Source of the DNA: Pseudomonas pudica
Lineage (GTDB): Bacteria; Pseudomonadota; Gammaproteobacteria; Pseudomonadales; Pseudomonadaceae
Assembly: GCF_015680405.1 (NCBI RefSeq)
Contig: NZ_JADLJS010000022.1
Coordinates: 1 to 64,000 of the forward strand
Direction of reading: 5' to 3'
Length of the DNA stretch: 64,000 bases
Both the position numbers and the translations under genes were made by a program. Shown one piece after another: positions 32,060-42,001 of this stretch (position 1 is the stretch's first letter; each line of letters starts with the position of its first letter). The notes beneath the pieces were generated by a model. It ran no database searches. It saw nothing but the letters and a program-made list of their open reading frames with translations, and was not told the DNA's origin.

Positions 32060-32797
32060 ATGTCCCAAGTCAACATGCGCGATATGCTGAAGGCCGGTGT
32101 GCACTTCGGCCACCAGACCCGTTACTGGAACCCGAAAATGGGCAAGTACATTTTCGGCGCGCGTAACAAGATCCACATCGTCAACCTGGAAAAAACCCTG
32201 CCGATGTTCAACGACGCTCTGGCGTTCGTAGAGCGCCTGGCCCAGGGCAAGAACAAGATCCTGTTCGTCGGCACCAAGCGTTCCGCCGGCAAGATCGTCG
32301 CCGAGCAAGCTGCTCGTTGCGGTTCGCCGTACGTTGACCACCGTTGGTTGGGCGGCATGCTGACCAACTACAAGACCATCCGCGCTTCGATCAAGCGTCT
32401 GCGCGACCTGGAAACCCAGGCCGAAGACGGCACTTTCGCCAAGCTGACCAAGAAAGAAGCCCTGATGCGCTCCCGCGACCTGGAAAAACTGGATCGCAGC
32501 CTGGGCGGCATCAAGGACATGGGCGGTCTGCCAGACGCACTGTTCGTTATCGACGTTGATCACGAGCGCATCGCGATCACCGAAGCCAACAAGCTGGGCA
32601 TCCCGGTTATCGGCGTTGTCGATACCAACAGCAGCCCGGAAGGTGTTGACTACATCATCCCAGGTAACGATGACGCCATCCGCGCTATCGAGCTGTACAT
32701 GACTTCGATGGCTGACGCAGTCATCCGCGGCCGTAACAACGTTGCCGGCGGCACCGAAGTTTACGCTGAAGAAGCGGCTGCACCTGCTGCCGAGTAA
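32060..32797 (+). CDS. rpsB: 30S ribosomal protein S2
   Basis: A 245-residue S2 protein, needed for assembly of the 30S platform and S1 binding. It has SQVNMRDMLKAGVHFGHQTR at the N-terminus, RNKIHIVNLEKTLPMF, FVGTKRSAGKIVAEQA, VDHRWLGGMLTNYKTIR, and LPDALFVIDVDHERIAITEA, with family-typical length. ATG 32060 follows AAGGA; the reading frame stays open upstream but that part is the regulatory leader. Partner gene tsf follows after a terminator-like hairpin. Confidence 0.98.
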   Translation: MSQVNMRDMLKAGVHFGHQTRYWNPKMGKYIFGARNKIHIVNLEKTLPMFNDALAFVERLAQGKNKILFVGTKRSAGKIVAEQAARCGSPYVDHRWLGGMLTNYKTIRASIKRLRDLETQAEDGTFAKLTKKEALMRSRDLEKLDRSLGGIKDMGGLPDALFVIDVDHERIAITEANKLGIPVIGVVDTNSSPEGVDYIIPGNDDAIRAIELYMTSMADAVIRGRNNVAGGTEVYAEEAAAPAAE

Positions 32798-32822
32798 TTA
32801 GACGCTAGCGTCGACTTGGCAC

Positions 32823-32851
32823 GCAAAAAGGGGGCTCTGCCCCCTTTTTGC
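32823..32851 (+). terminator. strong intrinsic terminator/attenuator between rpsB and tsf
   Basis: GCAAAAAGGGGGC and GCCCCCTTTTTGC pair around TCT, with the T-tract in the 3' arm. As rpsB and tsf are normally co-transcribed, this hairpin probably lets only part of transcription through. The A-tract makes it bidirectional. Confidence 0.8.
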
Positions 32852-32983
32852 CACCTTGAAATCCTGCTGTCAGCATCGGCCCCGCATCATGGGCTCGCTG
32901 AGATAAATACAGCGGATTTGCAGAATTGAACGCCCGTGACGAGCGGGTGGAATGGTTGAAAAACTTTCCAAGAGGATTTTGAA

Positions 32984-33847
32984 ATGGCAGCAATTACTGC
33001 AGCGCTGGTCAAAGAACTGCGCGAGCGTACCGGCGAAGGCATGATGGATTGCAAGAAGGCCCTGGAAAAGGCCGGCGGCGACATCGAAAAAGCCATTGAC
33101 GACATGCGTGCCTCGGGCGCCATCAAGGCCGCCAAAAAGGCTGGCAACGTCGCTGCTGAAGGCGCTATCGCCGTCAAGACCGACGGTAAATCCGCCGTCC
33201 TGCTGGAAGTGAACTCGCAGACCGACTTCCTGGCCCTGCAAGACGACTTCAAGAACTTCGTTGCCGACAGCATCGAAGAAGCCTTCGCCCAGAAGCTGAC
33301 CGACGCCGCCCCGCTGATCGCATCGCGTGAAGCTGCTCGTGAAGCCCTGGTTGCCAAGTGCGGCGAGAACGTCAACATCCGTCGCCTGGTGCGCGTCGAA
33401 GGTGACGTTGTCGGTGCCTACCTGCACGGCAACAAGATCGGCGCTGCCGTTGTCCTGAAAGGCGGCGACATCGAGCTGGCGAAGAACATCGCCATGCACG
33501 TTGCGGCTTCGAACCCTGAGTTCCTGGATTCGTCGGAAATCTCCGCTGAAGCCATCGAGCGCGAGAAGAACGTCTTCCTGCAGCTGAACGCCGACAAGAT
33601 CGCTGGCAAGCCGGAAAACATCGTTGAGAACATGATCAACGGCCGTATCACCAAGTTCAAGGCCGAAGCCTCGCTGAAAGAGCAAGCCTTCGTAATGAAC
33701 CCGGAAGTCAAGGTTGGCGAGCTGGCCAAGAAAGCCGGTGCTGAAATCGTTTCCTTCACCTACTTCAAGGTCGGTGAAGGCATCGAGAAGCCAGTCGACG
33801 ACTTCGCTGCTGAAGTTGCCGCTCAGGTAGCTGCTGCCAAGCAGTAA
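32984..33847 (+). CDS. tsf: elongation factor Ts
   Basis: The guanine-nucleotide exchange factor for EF-Tu. The 287-residue product has the UBA-like N-terminus LVKELRERTGEGMMDCKKAL, LLEVNSQTDFLALQDDFKNF (TDF motif that contacts EF-Tu), AMHVAASNPEFLDSSEIS, and the C-terminal AGAEIVSFTYFKVGEGIEKP. AGAGGA precedes ATG 32984. It is the second gene of the rpsB unit, 186 bases after rpsB. Confidence 0.98.
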   Translation: MAAITAALVKELRERTGEGMMDCKKALEKAGGDIEKAIDDMRASGAIKAAKKAGNVAAEGAIAVKTDGKSAVLLEVNSQTDFLALQDDFKNFVADSIEEAFAQKLTDAAPLIASREAAREALVAKCGENVNIRRLVRVEGDVVGAYLHGNKIGAAVVLKGGDIELAKNIAMHVAASNPEFLDSSEISAEAIEREKNVFLQLNADKIAGKPENIVENMINGRITKFKAEASLKEQAFVMNPEVKVGELAKKAGAEIVSFTYFKVGEGIEKPVDDFAAEVAAQVAAAKQ

Positions 33848-33869
33848 GACAGCCCCGTCTGTCGCCCCG

Positions 33870-33903
33870 AAGAGGCTGCCCGCTCACGCGCGCAGCCTCT
33901 TTG
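33870..33903 (+). terminator. intrinsic terminator after tsf
   Basis: AGAGGCTGC (33871-33879) pairs with GCAGCCTCT (33892-33900), plus an outer A-T pair, and TTTGT follows. The loop is 12 bases. It closes the rpsB-tsf unit before pyrH. Confidence 0.75.
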
Positions 33904-34027
33904 TCAAAACGGCGAAGGGTTTATAAAACCTGCCGCCGCTGGCACCAAGACGGTGCCACGCTACAGTTAGCAGGCTGCAAACAGCCCGCACGAATTTTCT
34001 AAAAGTACGCCGCAGGAGAGACTCGCA

Positions 34028-34771
34028 ATGGCTCAGCAGGTGAGTGGTCGCCAACCTCGCTATAAACGCATTTTGCTCAAACTTAGCGGCGAGGCCCTGA
34101 TGGGCTCGGAAGACTTCGGGATCGACCCGAAAGTGCTGGATCGCATGGCCCTGGAAGTTGGCCAACTGGTAGGGATCGGTGTCCAGGTCGGCCTGGTGAT
34201 CGGTGGTGGCAACCTGTTCCGCGGCGCCGCGCTCAGCGCAGCCGGCATGGACCGCGTCACCGGTGACCACATGGGCATGCTGGCCACCGTGATGAACGGC
34301 CTGGCCATGCGCGACGCGCTGGAGCGTTCGAACATCCCGGCCCTGGTCATGTCGGCCATTTCCATGGTCGGTGTCACCGATCATTACGATCGTCGCAAAG
34401 CTATTCGCCACCTCAACTCCGGGGATGTGGTAATTTTCTCCGCCGGTACCGGCAACCCGTTCTTCACCACCGACTCCGCGGCCTGTCTGCGCGCTATCGA
34501 AATCGATGCCGATGTGGTGCTGAAGGCGACCAAGGTCGATGGTGTGTACACTGCCGATCCATTCAAGGACCCGCATGCCGAGAAGTTCGATCACCTGACC
34601 TACGACGAGGTCCTGGATCGCAAGCTGGGTGTGATGGACCTGACCGCAATCTGCCTGTGCCGTGACCACAAGATGCCATTGCGGGTATTCAACATGAACA
34701 AGCCTGGCGCCCTGCTGAACATCGTGGTGGGTGGCGCTGAAGGTACTCTGATCGAGGAAGGCCAAGCATGA
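34028..34771 (+). CDS. pyrH: UMP kinase
   Basis: Phosphorylates UMP to UDP; a hexameric enzyme of the amino-acid kinase fold, not related to eukaryotic UMP kinases. The 247-residue protein has [16 protein letters not shown] at the N-terminus, [14 protein letters not shown], and [27 protein letters not shown] precedes ATG 34028. Its stop overlaps the frr start (ATGA), as is usual. Confidence 0.97.
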
Positions 34772-35325
34772 TCAACGACATCAAGAAAGACGCGCAGGAG
34801 CGCATGACCAAGTCCCTCGAGGCCCTGGCCCGCAACCTGGCGGCAATCCGCACCGGTCGCGCCCACCCGAGCATTCTGGACAGCGTCAAGGTCCCGGCCT
34901 GGGGTAGCGAGATGCCGCTGAACCAGGTGGCCGCGATCACCGTCGAAGATGCCCGCACCCTGAAGATCGTCGCCCACGACAAGAACCTCAGCGCTGCCAT
35001 CGAGAAGGCCATCCTCACCTCCGATCTGGGCCTGAACCCGTCCAGCGCCGGTACCACCATCCGTGTGCCGATGCCGGCCCTGACCGAGGAAACCCGCAAG
35101 GGCTACACCAAGCAGGCCAGCGGCGTTGCCGAGGATGCCAAGGTAGCCGTGCGCAACGTGCGCCGTGACGCCCTGGCCGACCTTAAGAAACTGACCAAGG
35201 ACAAGGAAATCAGCGAAGACGAAGAGCGTCGTGCCGCTGACGAGATCCAGAAGCTCACCGACAAGTACGTTGCCGAAGTCGATGCTGCCTTCAAAGCCAA
35301 GGAAAAGGACCTGATGGCCGTCTAA
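34768..35325 (+). CDS. frr: ribosome recycling factor
   Basis: Splits the post-termination ribosome together with EF-G. The 185-residue protein has the three-helix bundle and small beta domain: [60 protein letters not shown] and [20 protein letters not shown], with the invariant Arg residues. Start overlaps pyrH by four bases and the next gene follows 15 bases later. Confidence 0.97.
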
Positions 35326-35340
35326 GGCCGGGGTTTTTTA

Positions 35341-36096
35341 ATGGAAAAGACCAAGCCAGCGGCGCCGTCCTCGGTGCCGCGTCATGTCGCGATCATCATG
35401 GATGGCAACAACCGCTGGGCGAAAAAGCGCCTGTTGCCCGGCGTTGCCGGGCACAAGGCGGGTGTCGACGCCGTTCGCGCGGTCATCGAAGTCTGTGCCG
35501 AGTCCGGGGTCGAGGTACTGACCCTGTTCGCCTTCTCCAGCGAGAACTGGCAGCGCCCCGCCGAAGAGGTCGGTGCGTTGATGGAGCTGTTCTTCTCGGC
35601 CCTGCGCCGCGAGGCCAAGCGCCTGAACGAGAACAACATCAGCCTGCGTATCATCGGTGACCGTTCGCGTTTCCATCCCGAGCTGCAGGCCGCCATGCGC
35701 GAGGCCGAGGCGCTGACCGCCGGCAACAACCGCTTCATCCTGCAGATCGCGGCCAACTACGGTGGCCAGTGGGACATCGCCCAGGCCGCACAGCGGTTGG
35801 CGCGGGAGGTGCAAGCCGGGCACCTGCGTCCGGAAGACATCACCCCGGGTCTGCTGCAGACCTGCCTGGCAACCGGCGAGCTGCCGCTGCCGGACCTGTG
35901 CATCCGCACGGGTGGCGAGCACCGCATCAGCAACTTCCTGTTGTGGCAGCTGGCCTACGCCGAGCTGTACTTCTCCGACCTCTACTGGCCGGACTTCAAA
36001 CACGAGGCCATGCGCAACGCCCTGGCCGATTTCGCTTCGCGCCAGCGCCGCTTCGGTAAGACCAGCGAGCAGGTCGAGGCTGGAGCTCGTGCTTAA
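35341..36096 (+). CDS. uppS: undecaprenyl diphosphate synthase (cis-prenyltransferase)
   Basis: Adds eight isopentenyl units to farnesyl diphosphate to make C55-PP, the lipid carrier for peptidoglycan and O-antigen. The 251-residue product shows HVAIIMDGNNRWAKKR (Asp that binds Mg-diphosphate), GHKAGVDAVRAVIEVCAESG, LTLFAFSSENWQRP, and PDLCIRTGGEHRISNFLLWQ with LYFSDLYWPDF at the end. Its TAA overlaps the cdsA ATG by one base. Also called ispU. Confidence 0.97.
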   Translation: MEKTKPAAPSSVPRHVAIIMDGNNRWAKKRLLPGVAGHKAGVDAVRAVIEVCAESGVEVLTLFAFSSENWQRPAEEVGALMELFFSALRREAKRLNENNISLRIIGDRSRFHPELQAAMREAEALTAGNNRFILQIAANYGGQWDIAQAAQRLAREVQAGHLRPEDITPGLLQTCLATGELPLPDLCIRTGGEHRISNFLLWQLAYAELYFSDLYWPDFKHEAMRNALADFASRQRRFGKTSEQVEAGARA

Positions 36097-36911
36097 TGCT
36101 TAAACAACGCATCATTACCGCGCTGATCCTGCTGCCGATCGCGCTGGGTGGCTTCTTCCTGCTCAACGGTGGGGATTTCGCCCTGTTCATCGGCTTCGTG
36201 GTGACCCTCGGTGCCTGGGAGTGGGCGCGCCTGGCCGGGCTCATGGCCCAACCGCTGCGCATCGCCTATGCCGTGGTCGTCGCCGGAGCGCTGATGTTGC
36301 TGTACATCCTTCCGGAGCTGGCGCCCTGGGTGCTGGGCGCCGCGGTGATCTGGTGGGGGTTGGCCACCTGGCTGGTGCTTACCTATCCGCGCAGCAGTGA
36401 ACTGTGGGCCAGTGCCGCCTGTCGGTTGCTGATCGGCCTGCTGGTATTGCTGCCGGCCTGGCAGGGGCTGGTGCTGCTCAAGCACTGGCCGCTGGGTAAC
36501 TGGCTGATCCTGTCGGTCATGGTGTTGGTGTGGGCTGCCGATATTGGCGCGTACTTCTCCGGCCGTGCCTTCGGCAAGCGCAAGCTGGCGCCTCAGGTCA
36601 GCCCTGGCAAGAGCTGGGAAGGCGTGTATGGCGGCCTGGCGGTCAGTCTGGTGATCACCCTGGTGGTCGGTATCAGCCGCGACTGGGGCTTCGGGCAGAT
36701 TCTGCTGGGCCTGCTGAGTGCCGCGCTGGTGGTCATGTCTTCGGTGGTCGGTGACCTGACCGAAAGCATGTTCAAGCGCCGTTCGGGCATCAAGGACAGC
36801 AGCAACCTGCTGCCTGGCCATGGTGGGGTGCTCGACCGCATCGACAGCCTGACCGCGGCGATCCCGGTTTTCGCCGTGCTGCTGTGGGCCGCCGAATGGG
36901 GTGTGATGTGA
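36096..36911 (+). CDS. cdsA: phosphatidate cytidylyltransferase
   Basis: Forms CDP-diacylglycerol from CTP and phosphatidic acid in the inner membrane, the branch point of phospholipid synthesis; its substrate chain starts with PlsB, also in this window. The 271-residue protein has about eight hydrophobic segments, WAADIGAYFSGRAFGKRKLA with SPGKSWEG, and the C-terminal family signature SVVGDLTESMFKRRSGIKDS followed by LPGHGGVLDRIDSL. It overlaps uppS by one base and dxr by four. Confidence 0.96.
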   Translation: MLKQRIITALILLPIALGGFFLLNGGDFALFIGFVVTLGAWEWARLAGLMAQPLRIAYAVVVAGALMLLYILPELAPWVLGAAVIWWGLATWLVLTYPRSSELWASAACRLLIGLLVLLPAWQGLVLLKHWPLGNWLILSVMVLVWAADIGAYFSGRAFGKRKLAPQVSPGKSWEGVYGGLAVSLVITLVVGISRDWGFGQILLGLLSAALVVMSSVVGDLTESMFKRRSGIKDSSNLLPGHGGVLDRIDSLTAAIPVFAVLLWAAEWGVM

Positions 36912-38098
36912 GCCGTCCGCAGCGTATTACCGTGCTCGGGGCCACCGGCTCCATCGGCCTGAGCACGCTGGATGTCATCGCGCGCCATCCCGACCGTTAC
37001 CAGGTGTTCGCCCTGAGTGGCTATTCGCGTTTCGACGAATTGCAGGCCCTGTGCGTGCGCCACCGCCCGGCATTCGCCGTGGTGCCGAGCGCCGAGGCGG
37101 CCGCGCGACTGCGCGACAGCCTGGCTGCGGCGGGGTGCGTCACCGAGGTGCTGGAAGGCGAGGCCGGGTTGTGTCAGGTGGCGGCTGCGTCGGAAGTGGA
37201 CGCGGTGATGGCGGCCATCGTCGGCGCCGCTGGCCTGCGCCCCACCCTGGCGGCGGTCGAGGCGGGCAAGAAGGTGTTGCTGGCCAACAAGGAGGCGCTG
37301 GTCATGTCCGGCGCGCTGTTCATGGAGGCGGTGCGGCGCAGTGGCGCCGTGCTGCTGCCGATCGACAGCGAGCACAATGCGATCTTCCAGTGCATGCCCG
37401 GCGACTACGCGCGCGGCCTGAGTGCAGTCGGCGTGCGCCGGATCCTGCTCACCGCATCCGGCGGCCCGTTCCGCGAGACGCCTGTAGAGGCGCTGCTGGA
37501 CGTCACCCCGGAACAGGCCTGTGCGCACCCCAACTGGTCCATGGGGCGCAAGATTTCAGTGGATTCGGCCAGCATGATGAACAAGGGCCTGGAACTGATC
37601 GAGGCTTGCTGGTTGTTCGATGCCGCACCGGCCAGGGTCGAGGTGGTGGTGCACCCGCAGAGCGTGATCCACTCCCTGGTGGATTATGTCGACGGTTCGG
37701 TGCTGGCGCAGCTGGGTAACCCGGACATGCGCACACCCATCGCCAACGCCCTGGCCTGGCCCGAGCGGATCGATTCCGGGGTGGCGCCGCTGGACCTGTT
37801 CGCCATCGCCCGTCTGGATTTCCAGGCGCCCGACGAGCAGCGCTTCCCTTGCCTGCGCCTTGCGCGGCAGGCTGCCGAGGCTGGCAACAGCGCACCGGCC
37901 GTGCTCAATGCGGCCAACGAGGTTGCGGTCGATGCATTTCTCCAGCGGCGTATCCGCTTTCCGGAGATCGCGGGTATGATCGAACAGGTGCTCGATCAGG
38001 AGCCCGTCGTACCGCTGCCGTCGCTGGACGCGGTGTTCGCCGCCGATCAGCGTGCCCGGGAGCTTTCCCGTGAGTGGCTGAGGCGTCACGGTCGCTGA
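36908..38098 (+). CDS. dxr: 1-deoxy-D-xylulose 5-phosphate reductoisomerase
   Basis: Converts DXP to 2-C-methyl-D-erythritol 4-phosphate with NADPH in the MEP isoprenoid pathway; ispD and ispF, coding for later steps, are at 57.5 and 61.5 kb. The 396-residue product has the NADPH motif ITVLGATGSIGLSTLDVIAR, LLANKEALVMSGALFMEA, PIDSEHNAIFQ (metal-binding acid residues), LTASGGPFRETP and HPNWSMGRKISVDSASMMNK. The start is GTG 36908, overlapping the cdsA stop (GTGA); an upstream in-frame ATG would add eight atypical residues. Confidence 0.96.
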   Translation: MSRPQRITVLGATGSIGLSTLDVIARHPDRYQVFALSGYSRFDELQALCVRHRPAFAVVPSAEAAARLRDSLAAAGCVTEVLEGEAGLCQVAAASEVDAVMAAIVGAAGLRPTLAAVEAGKKVLLANKEALVMSGALFMEAVRRSGAVLLPIDSEHNAIFQCMPGDYARGLSAVGVRRILLTASGGPFRETPVEALLDVTPEQACAHPNWSMGRKISVDSASMMNKGLELIEACWLFDAAPARVEVVVHPQSVIHSLVDYVDGSVLAQLGNPDMRTPIANALAWPERIDSGVAPLDLFAIARLDFQAPDEQRFPCLRLARQAAEAGNSAPAVLNAANEVAVDAFLQRRIRFPEIAGMIEQVLDQEPVVPLPSLDAVFAADQRARELSREWLRRHGR

Positions 38099-38169
38099 TG
38101 CAGGCCCACCATGGTTCACGAGGGGGCTGGGCATGATGCCAGCCCGCTGAACATCATTCGGAGATGGAT

Positions 38170-39522
38170 ATGACAGCGCTCTACATGATTATCGGCACCC
38201 TCGTAGCCTTGGGTGTACTGGTCACTTTCCATGAATTCGGCCACTTCTGGGTGGCGCGCCGCTGCGGTGTCAAGGTGCTGCGCTTCTCGGTGGGCTTCGG
38301 CACGCCATTGCTGCGCTGGCATGACCGCCATGGCACCGAGTTCGTGATCGCTGCGATCCCGCTGGGTGGTTACGTCAAGATGCTCGACGAGCGCGAGGGT
38401 GACGTGCCGCCGGCGCTGATCGAGCAGTCGTTCAATCGCAAGTCCGTGCGCCAGCGCATCGCGATCGTCGCGGCGGGCCCGGTTGCCAACTTCCTGCTGG
38501 CCATCCTGTTCTTCTGGGTGCTGGCGATGCTGGGTACCCAGCAAATCCGCCCGGTGATCGGTGCGGTCGATGCTGGCAGCCTGGCAGCATCGGCAGGCCT
38601 GACCGCAGGTCAGGAAATCGTCTCCATCGACGGCAAACCGACCAATGGTTGGTCTGCGGTCAACCTGCAGCTGGTTCGTCGTCTGGGCGAGAGTGGCACC
38701 CTGCAGGTTGGCGTGCGTGAAGAGGGCGCCAGCGCCGAGCGCCAGCTACAGGTGAAGCTGGACAGCTGGCTCAAGGGCGCCGACGAGCCGGACCCGATCC
38801 AATCCCTTGGGCTGCACCCTTGGCGCCCGGCCATTGTGCCGGTGTTGGCAGAGATCGATCCCAAGGGGCCAGCTGCCGCAGCGGGCCTGAAAACCGGTGA
38901 CAAGCTGCTGGCCCTCGATGGTGTAGCAGTGGGCGAATGGCAGCAGGTGGTCGATGCTGTGCGGGCTCGACCGCAAGCCAAGGTAGTGGTGCGGGTCGAG
39001 CGCGACGGTACTGCGCTGGACGTCCCGGTCACCCTGGCGCGCAAGGGCGAGGGCAAGGCGGCTGGCGGCTATCTTGGCGCAGGGGTAAAGGGTGGCGAAT
39101 GGCCTGCCAACATGCTCCGCGAAGTCAGCTACGGCCCGCTGGATGCAGTGGGGGAGGGCTTGTCACGTACCTGGAACATGAGCGTCCTGACCCTTGAATC
39201 GCTGAAGAAAATGCTGTTCGGGGAGCTCTCGGTAAAAAACTTGAGCGGACCGATAACCATTGCTAAAGTGGCGGGCGCTTCAGCCCAGTCCGGCGTGGGG
39301 GATTTCCTGAATTTCCTGGCCTACCTGAGCATAAGCCTGGGGGTTCTTAACCTGCTGCCCATCCCGGTTCTGGATGGGGGGCATTTGCTGTTTTACCTGG
39401 TCGAGTGGGCGCGCGGTCGTCCTCTGTCGGATCGGGTGCAAGGTTGGGGGGTCCAGATCGGTATCAGTTTGGTCATAGGGGTGATGTTGCTCGCTCTGAT
39501 CAACGATCTGGGTCGACTATAA
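38170..39522 (+). CDS. rseP: site-2 metalloprotease RseP
   Basis: Inner-membrane zinc protease that completes cleavage of the anti-sigma factor (RseA/MucA) in the envelope stress response and also clears signal peptides. The 450-residue product has the zinc motif HEFGH at residues 21-25 in the first helix, two PDZ domains (about 110-200 and 205-290), and the third ligand in LPIPVLDGGHLLFYLVEW near the C-terminus. The start is decided by the ribosome site: GGAG (38160-38163) is directly against an ATG at 38164 but six bases from the ATG at 38170. Confidence 0.96.
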   Translation: MTALYMIIGTLVALGVLVTFHEFGHFWVARRCGVKVLRFSVGFGTPLLRWHDRHGTEFVIAAIPLGGYVKMLDEREGDVPPALIEQSFNRKSVRQRIAIVAAGPVANFLLAILFFWVLAMLGTQQIRPVIGAVDAGSLAASAGLTAGQEIVSIDGKPTNGWSAVNLQLVRRLGESGTLQVGVREEGASAERQLQVKLDSWLKGADEPDPIQSLGLHPWRPAIVPVLAEIDPKGPAAAAGLKTGDKLLALDGVAVGEWQQVVDAVRARPQAKVVVRVERDGTALDVPVTLARKGEGKAAGGYLGAGVKGGEWPANMLREVSYGPLDAVGEGLSRTWNMSVLTLESLKKMLFGELSVKNLSGPITIAKVAGASAQSGVGDFLNFLAYLSISLGVLNLLPIPVLDGGHLLFYLVEWARGRPLSDRVQGWGVQIGISLVIGVMLLALINDLGRL

Positions 39523-39596
39523 AGCTTCGCTCAATTGCGAAACCTGCCGTCTTGTCGCGGCGGGCTGTTTATTGCCAGTTGGAATAAAAGGACTTC

Positions 39597-41957
39597 ATGA
39601 AACGTCTGCTGCTAACTGCGGTCATGTCCGCACTGATGATCGCTGAAGTTCACGCCGAGTCCTTCACCATCTCCGATATCCGCGTCAACGGCCTGCAGCG
39701 GGTTTCCGCCGGCAGTGTCTTCGGTGCCTTGCCGCTGAACGTCGGCGACCAGGCCGATGACCGCCGACTGGTGGAGTCGACCCGTTCCCTGTTCAAGACC
39801 GGCTTCTTCCAGGACATTCAGCTGAACCGCGATGGCAATGTCCTGATCATCAACGTGGTCGAGCGCCCGTCGGTGTCGAGCATCGAGATCGAAGGCAACA
39901 AGGCCATCAGCACCGAAGACCTGATGAAGGGCCTCAAGCAATCGGGCTTGGCCGAAGGCGAGATCTTCCAGCGTGCCACCCTCGAAGGTGTGCGTAACGA
40001 GCTGCAGCGCCAGTACGTGGCCCAGGGCCGCTACTCGGCCGAGGTCGACGCCGAGGTGGTGCCGCAGCCGCGCAACCGTGTGGCGCTGAAGATCAAGATC
40101 AACGAAGGCACCGTCGCCGCCATCCAGCACATCAACATCGTTGGCAACAACGTGTTCGACGACGAGACCCTGGCGCAGCTGTTCGAGCTGAAGACCACCA
40201 ACTGGCTGTCGTTCTTCAAGAACGACGACAAGTACGCCCGCGAAAAGCTCTCCGGTGACCTGGAGCGCCTGCGTTCCTACTACCTGGACCGCGGCTACAT
40301 CAACATGGACATCGCCTCCACCCAGGTGTCCATCACGCCGGACAAGAAACACGTCTACATCACCGTCAACATCAACGAAGGCGAGAAGTACACCGTCCGC
40401 GACGTGAAGCTGTCCGGTGACCTGAAGGTGCCGGAAGACCAGGTCAAGTCGCTGCTGCTGGTGCAGCCTGGCCAGGTGTTCTCGCGCAAGGTGATGACCA
40501 GTACCTCCGAGCTGATCACCCGCCGCCTGGGCAACGAAGGCTACACCTTCGCCAACGTCAACGGCGTGCCGCAGCCGAACGATGAAGACCACACCGTCGA
40601 CATCATGTTCGTGGTCGACCCGGGCAAGCGTGCCTACGTCAACCGCATCAACTACCGCGGCAACACCAAGACCGAAGACGAAGTGCTGCGTCGCGAAATG
40701 CGCCAGATGGAAGGCGGCTGGGCCTCGACCTACCTGATCGACCAGTCCAAGACCCGCCTGGAGCGCCTGGGTTTCTTCAAGGAAGTGAACGTCGAGACTC
40801 CACCGGTGCCGGGCACCGACGACCAGGTCGACGTCAACTACAGCGTCGAAGAGCAGGCCTCCGGCTCGATCACCGCCAGCGTCGGTTTTGCCCAGAGCGC
40901 CGGCCTGATCCTCGGTGGTTCGATCAGCCAGAGCAACTTCCTCGGTACCGGTAACAAGGTGTCGATCGGCCTGACCCGTTCGGAATACCAGACCCGCTAC
41001 AACTTCGGCTTCGTTGACCCCTACTTCACTGCCGATGGCGTAAGCCTGGGCTACAACGCCTTCTACCGCAGCACCGACTACGACGACCTCGACGTCGACG
41101 TGGCCAGCTACGCGGTGGACAGCTACGGTGCGGGCGTCAGCCTCGGCTACCCGATCAGCGAGACCTCGCGCCTGACCTATGGCCTGAGCGTGCAGCAGGA
41201 CAAGATCAAGACTGGCAAGTACACCGTTGACGAGATCTTCGACTTCCTCGAAGAGGAAGGCGACAACTTCCTGAACTTCAAAGCCTCGATCGGCTGGTCG
41301 GAATCGACCCTAAACAAAGGTGTACTGGCGACCCGCGGTCATTCGCAAAGCGTAACCTTGGAATCCACCATTCCGGGCAGCGACCTGTCGTTCTTCAAGC
41401 TCGACTACCGCGGCCAGCTGTTCAAGCCGATCACCAACGACTACACCCTGCGTCTGCATACCGAGCTGGGTTATGGTGATGGTTATGGCAGCACCTCGGG
41501 CCTGCCGTTCTACGAGAACTACTTCGCGGGTGGTTTCAACTCTGTCCGTGGCTTCAAGGACAGCAGCCTGGGCCCACGCAGTACCCCAAGCCGCGGCGAG
41601 GCCAACGGTGGCAAGCCAGGCACCATCGCCGACCCGGACCAGGATCCGTTGCCGTTTGGTGGCAACGTACTGGTACAAGGTGGTGTCGAGCTGCTGTTCC
41701 CGCTGCCGTTCGTCAAGGACCAGCGTTCGCTGCGCACCTCCGTGTTCTGGGACGTGGGTAACGTCTTCGATACCAATTGCGGCAACCAGCCTGATTGCGA
41801 GAAGGTCGGTTTCTCGGGCATGGCCAGTTCGGTCGGCCTGGGCGTGACCTGGATCACCGCACTGGGCCCGCTGAGTTTCAGCCTGGCAATGCCGGTCAAG
41901 AAGCCGGACGATGCCGACACCCAGGTGTTCCAATTCTCTCTGGGCCAGACCTTCTGA
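39597..41957 (+). CDS. bamA: outer membrane protein assembly factor BamA
   Basis: Central Omp85 subunit of the BAM complex that inserts beta-barrel proteins into the outer membrane. The 786-residue precursor has a signal peptide ending about HAESF (residue 20), five POTRA domains up to about residue 420 (for example FTISDIRVNGLQRVSAGSVF, and VDPGKRAYVNRINYRGNTKT in POTRA5), and a C-terminal 16-strand barrel with the conserved SVRGF motif and the terminal phenylalanine (FSLGQTF). AAAAGGA precedes ATG 39597. Its targets are supplied by Skp, encoded next. Confidence 0.97.
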   Translation: MKRLLLTAVMSALMIAEVHAESFTISDIRVNGLQRVSAGSVFGALPLNVGDQADDRRLVESTRSLFKTGFFQDIQLNRDGNVLIINVVERPSVSSIEIEGNKAISTEDLMKGLKQSGLAEGEIFQRATLEGVRNELQRQYVAQGRYSAEVDAEVVPQPRNRVALKIKINEGTVAAIQHINIVGNNVFDDETLAQLFELKTTNWLSFFKNDDKYAREKLSGDLERLRSYYLDRGYINMDIASTQVSITPDKKHVYITVNINEGEKYTVRDVKLSGDLKVPEDQVKSLLLVQPGQVFSRKVMTSTSELITRRLGNEGYTFANVNGVPQPNDEDHTVDIMFVVDPGKRAYVNRINYRGNTKTEDEVLRREMRQMEGGWASTYLIDQSKTRLERLGFFKEVNVETPPVPGTDDQVDVNYSVEEQASGSITASVGFAQSAGLILGGSISQSNFLGTGNKVSIGLTRSEYQTRYNFGFVDPYFTADGVSLGYNAFYRSTDYDDLDVDVASYAVDSYGAGVSLGYPISETSRLTYGLSVQQDKIKTGKYTVDEIFDFLEEEGDNFLNFKASIGWSESTLNKGVLATRGHSQSVTLESTIPGSDLSFFKLDYRGQLFKPITNDYTLRLHTELGYGDGYGSTSGLPFYENYFAGGFNSVRGFKDSSLGPRSTPSRGEANGGKPGTIADPDQDPLPFGGNVLVQGGVELLFPLPFVKDQRSLRTSVFWDVGNVFDTNCGNQPDCEKVGFSGMASSVGLGVTWITALGPLSFSLAMPVKKPDDADTQVFQFSLGQTF

Positions 41958-42001
41958 GGTCGGCCCTTGCTTAACGACAACGGTTTATCCAGGAGTGCAT
42001 C

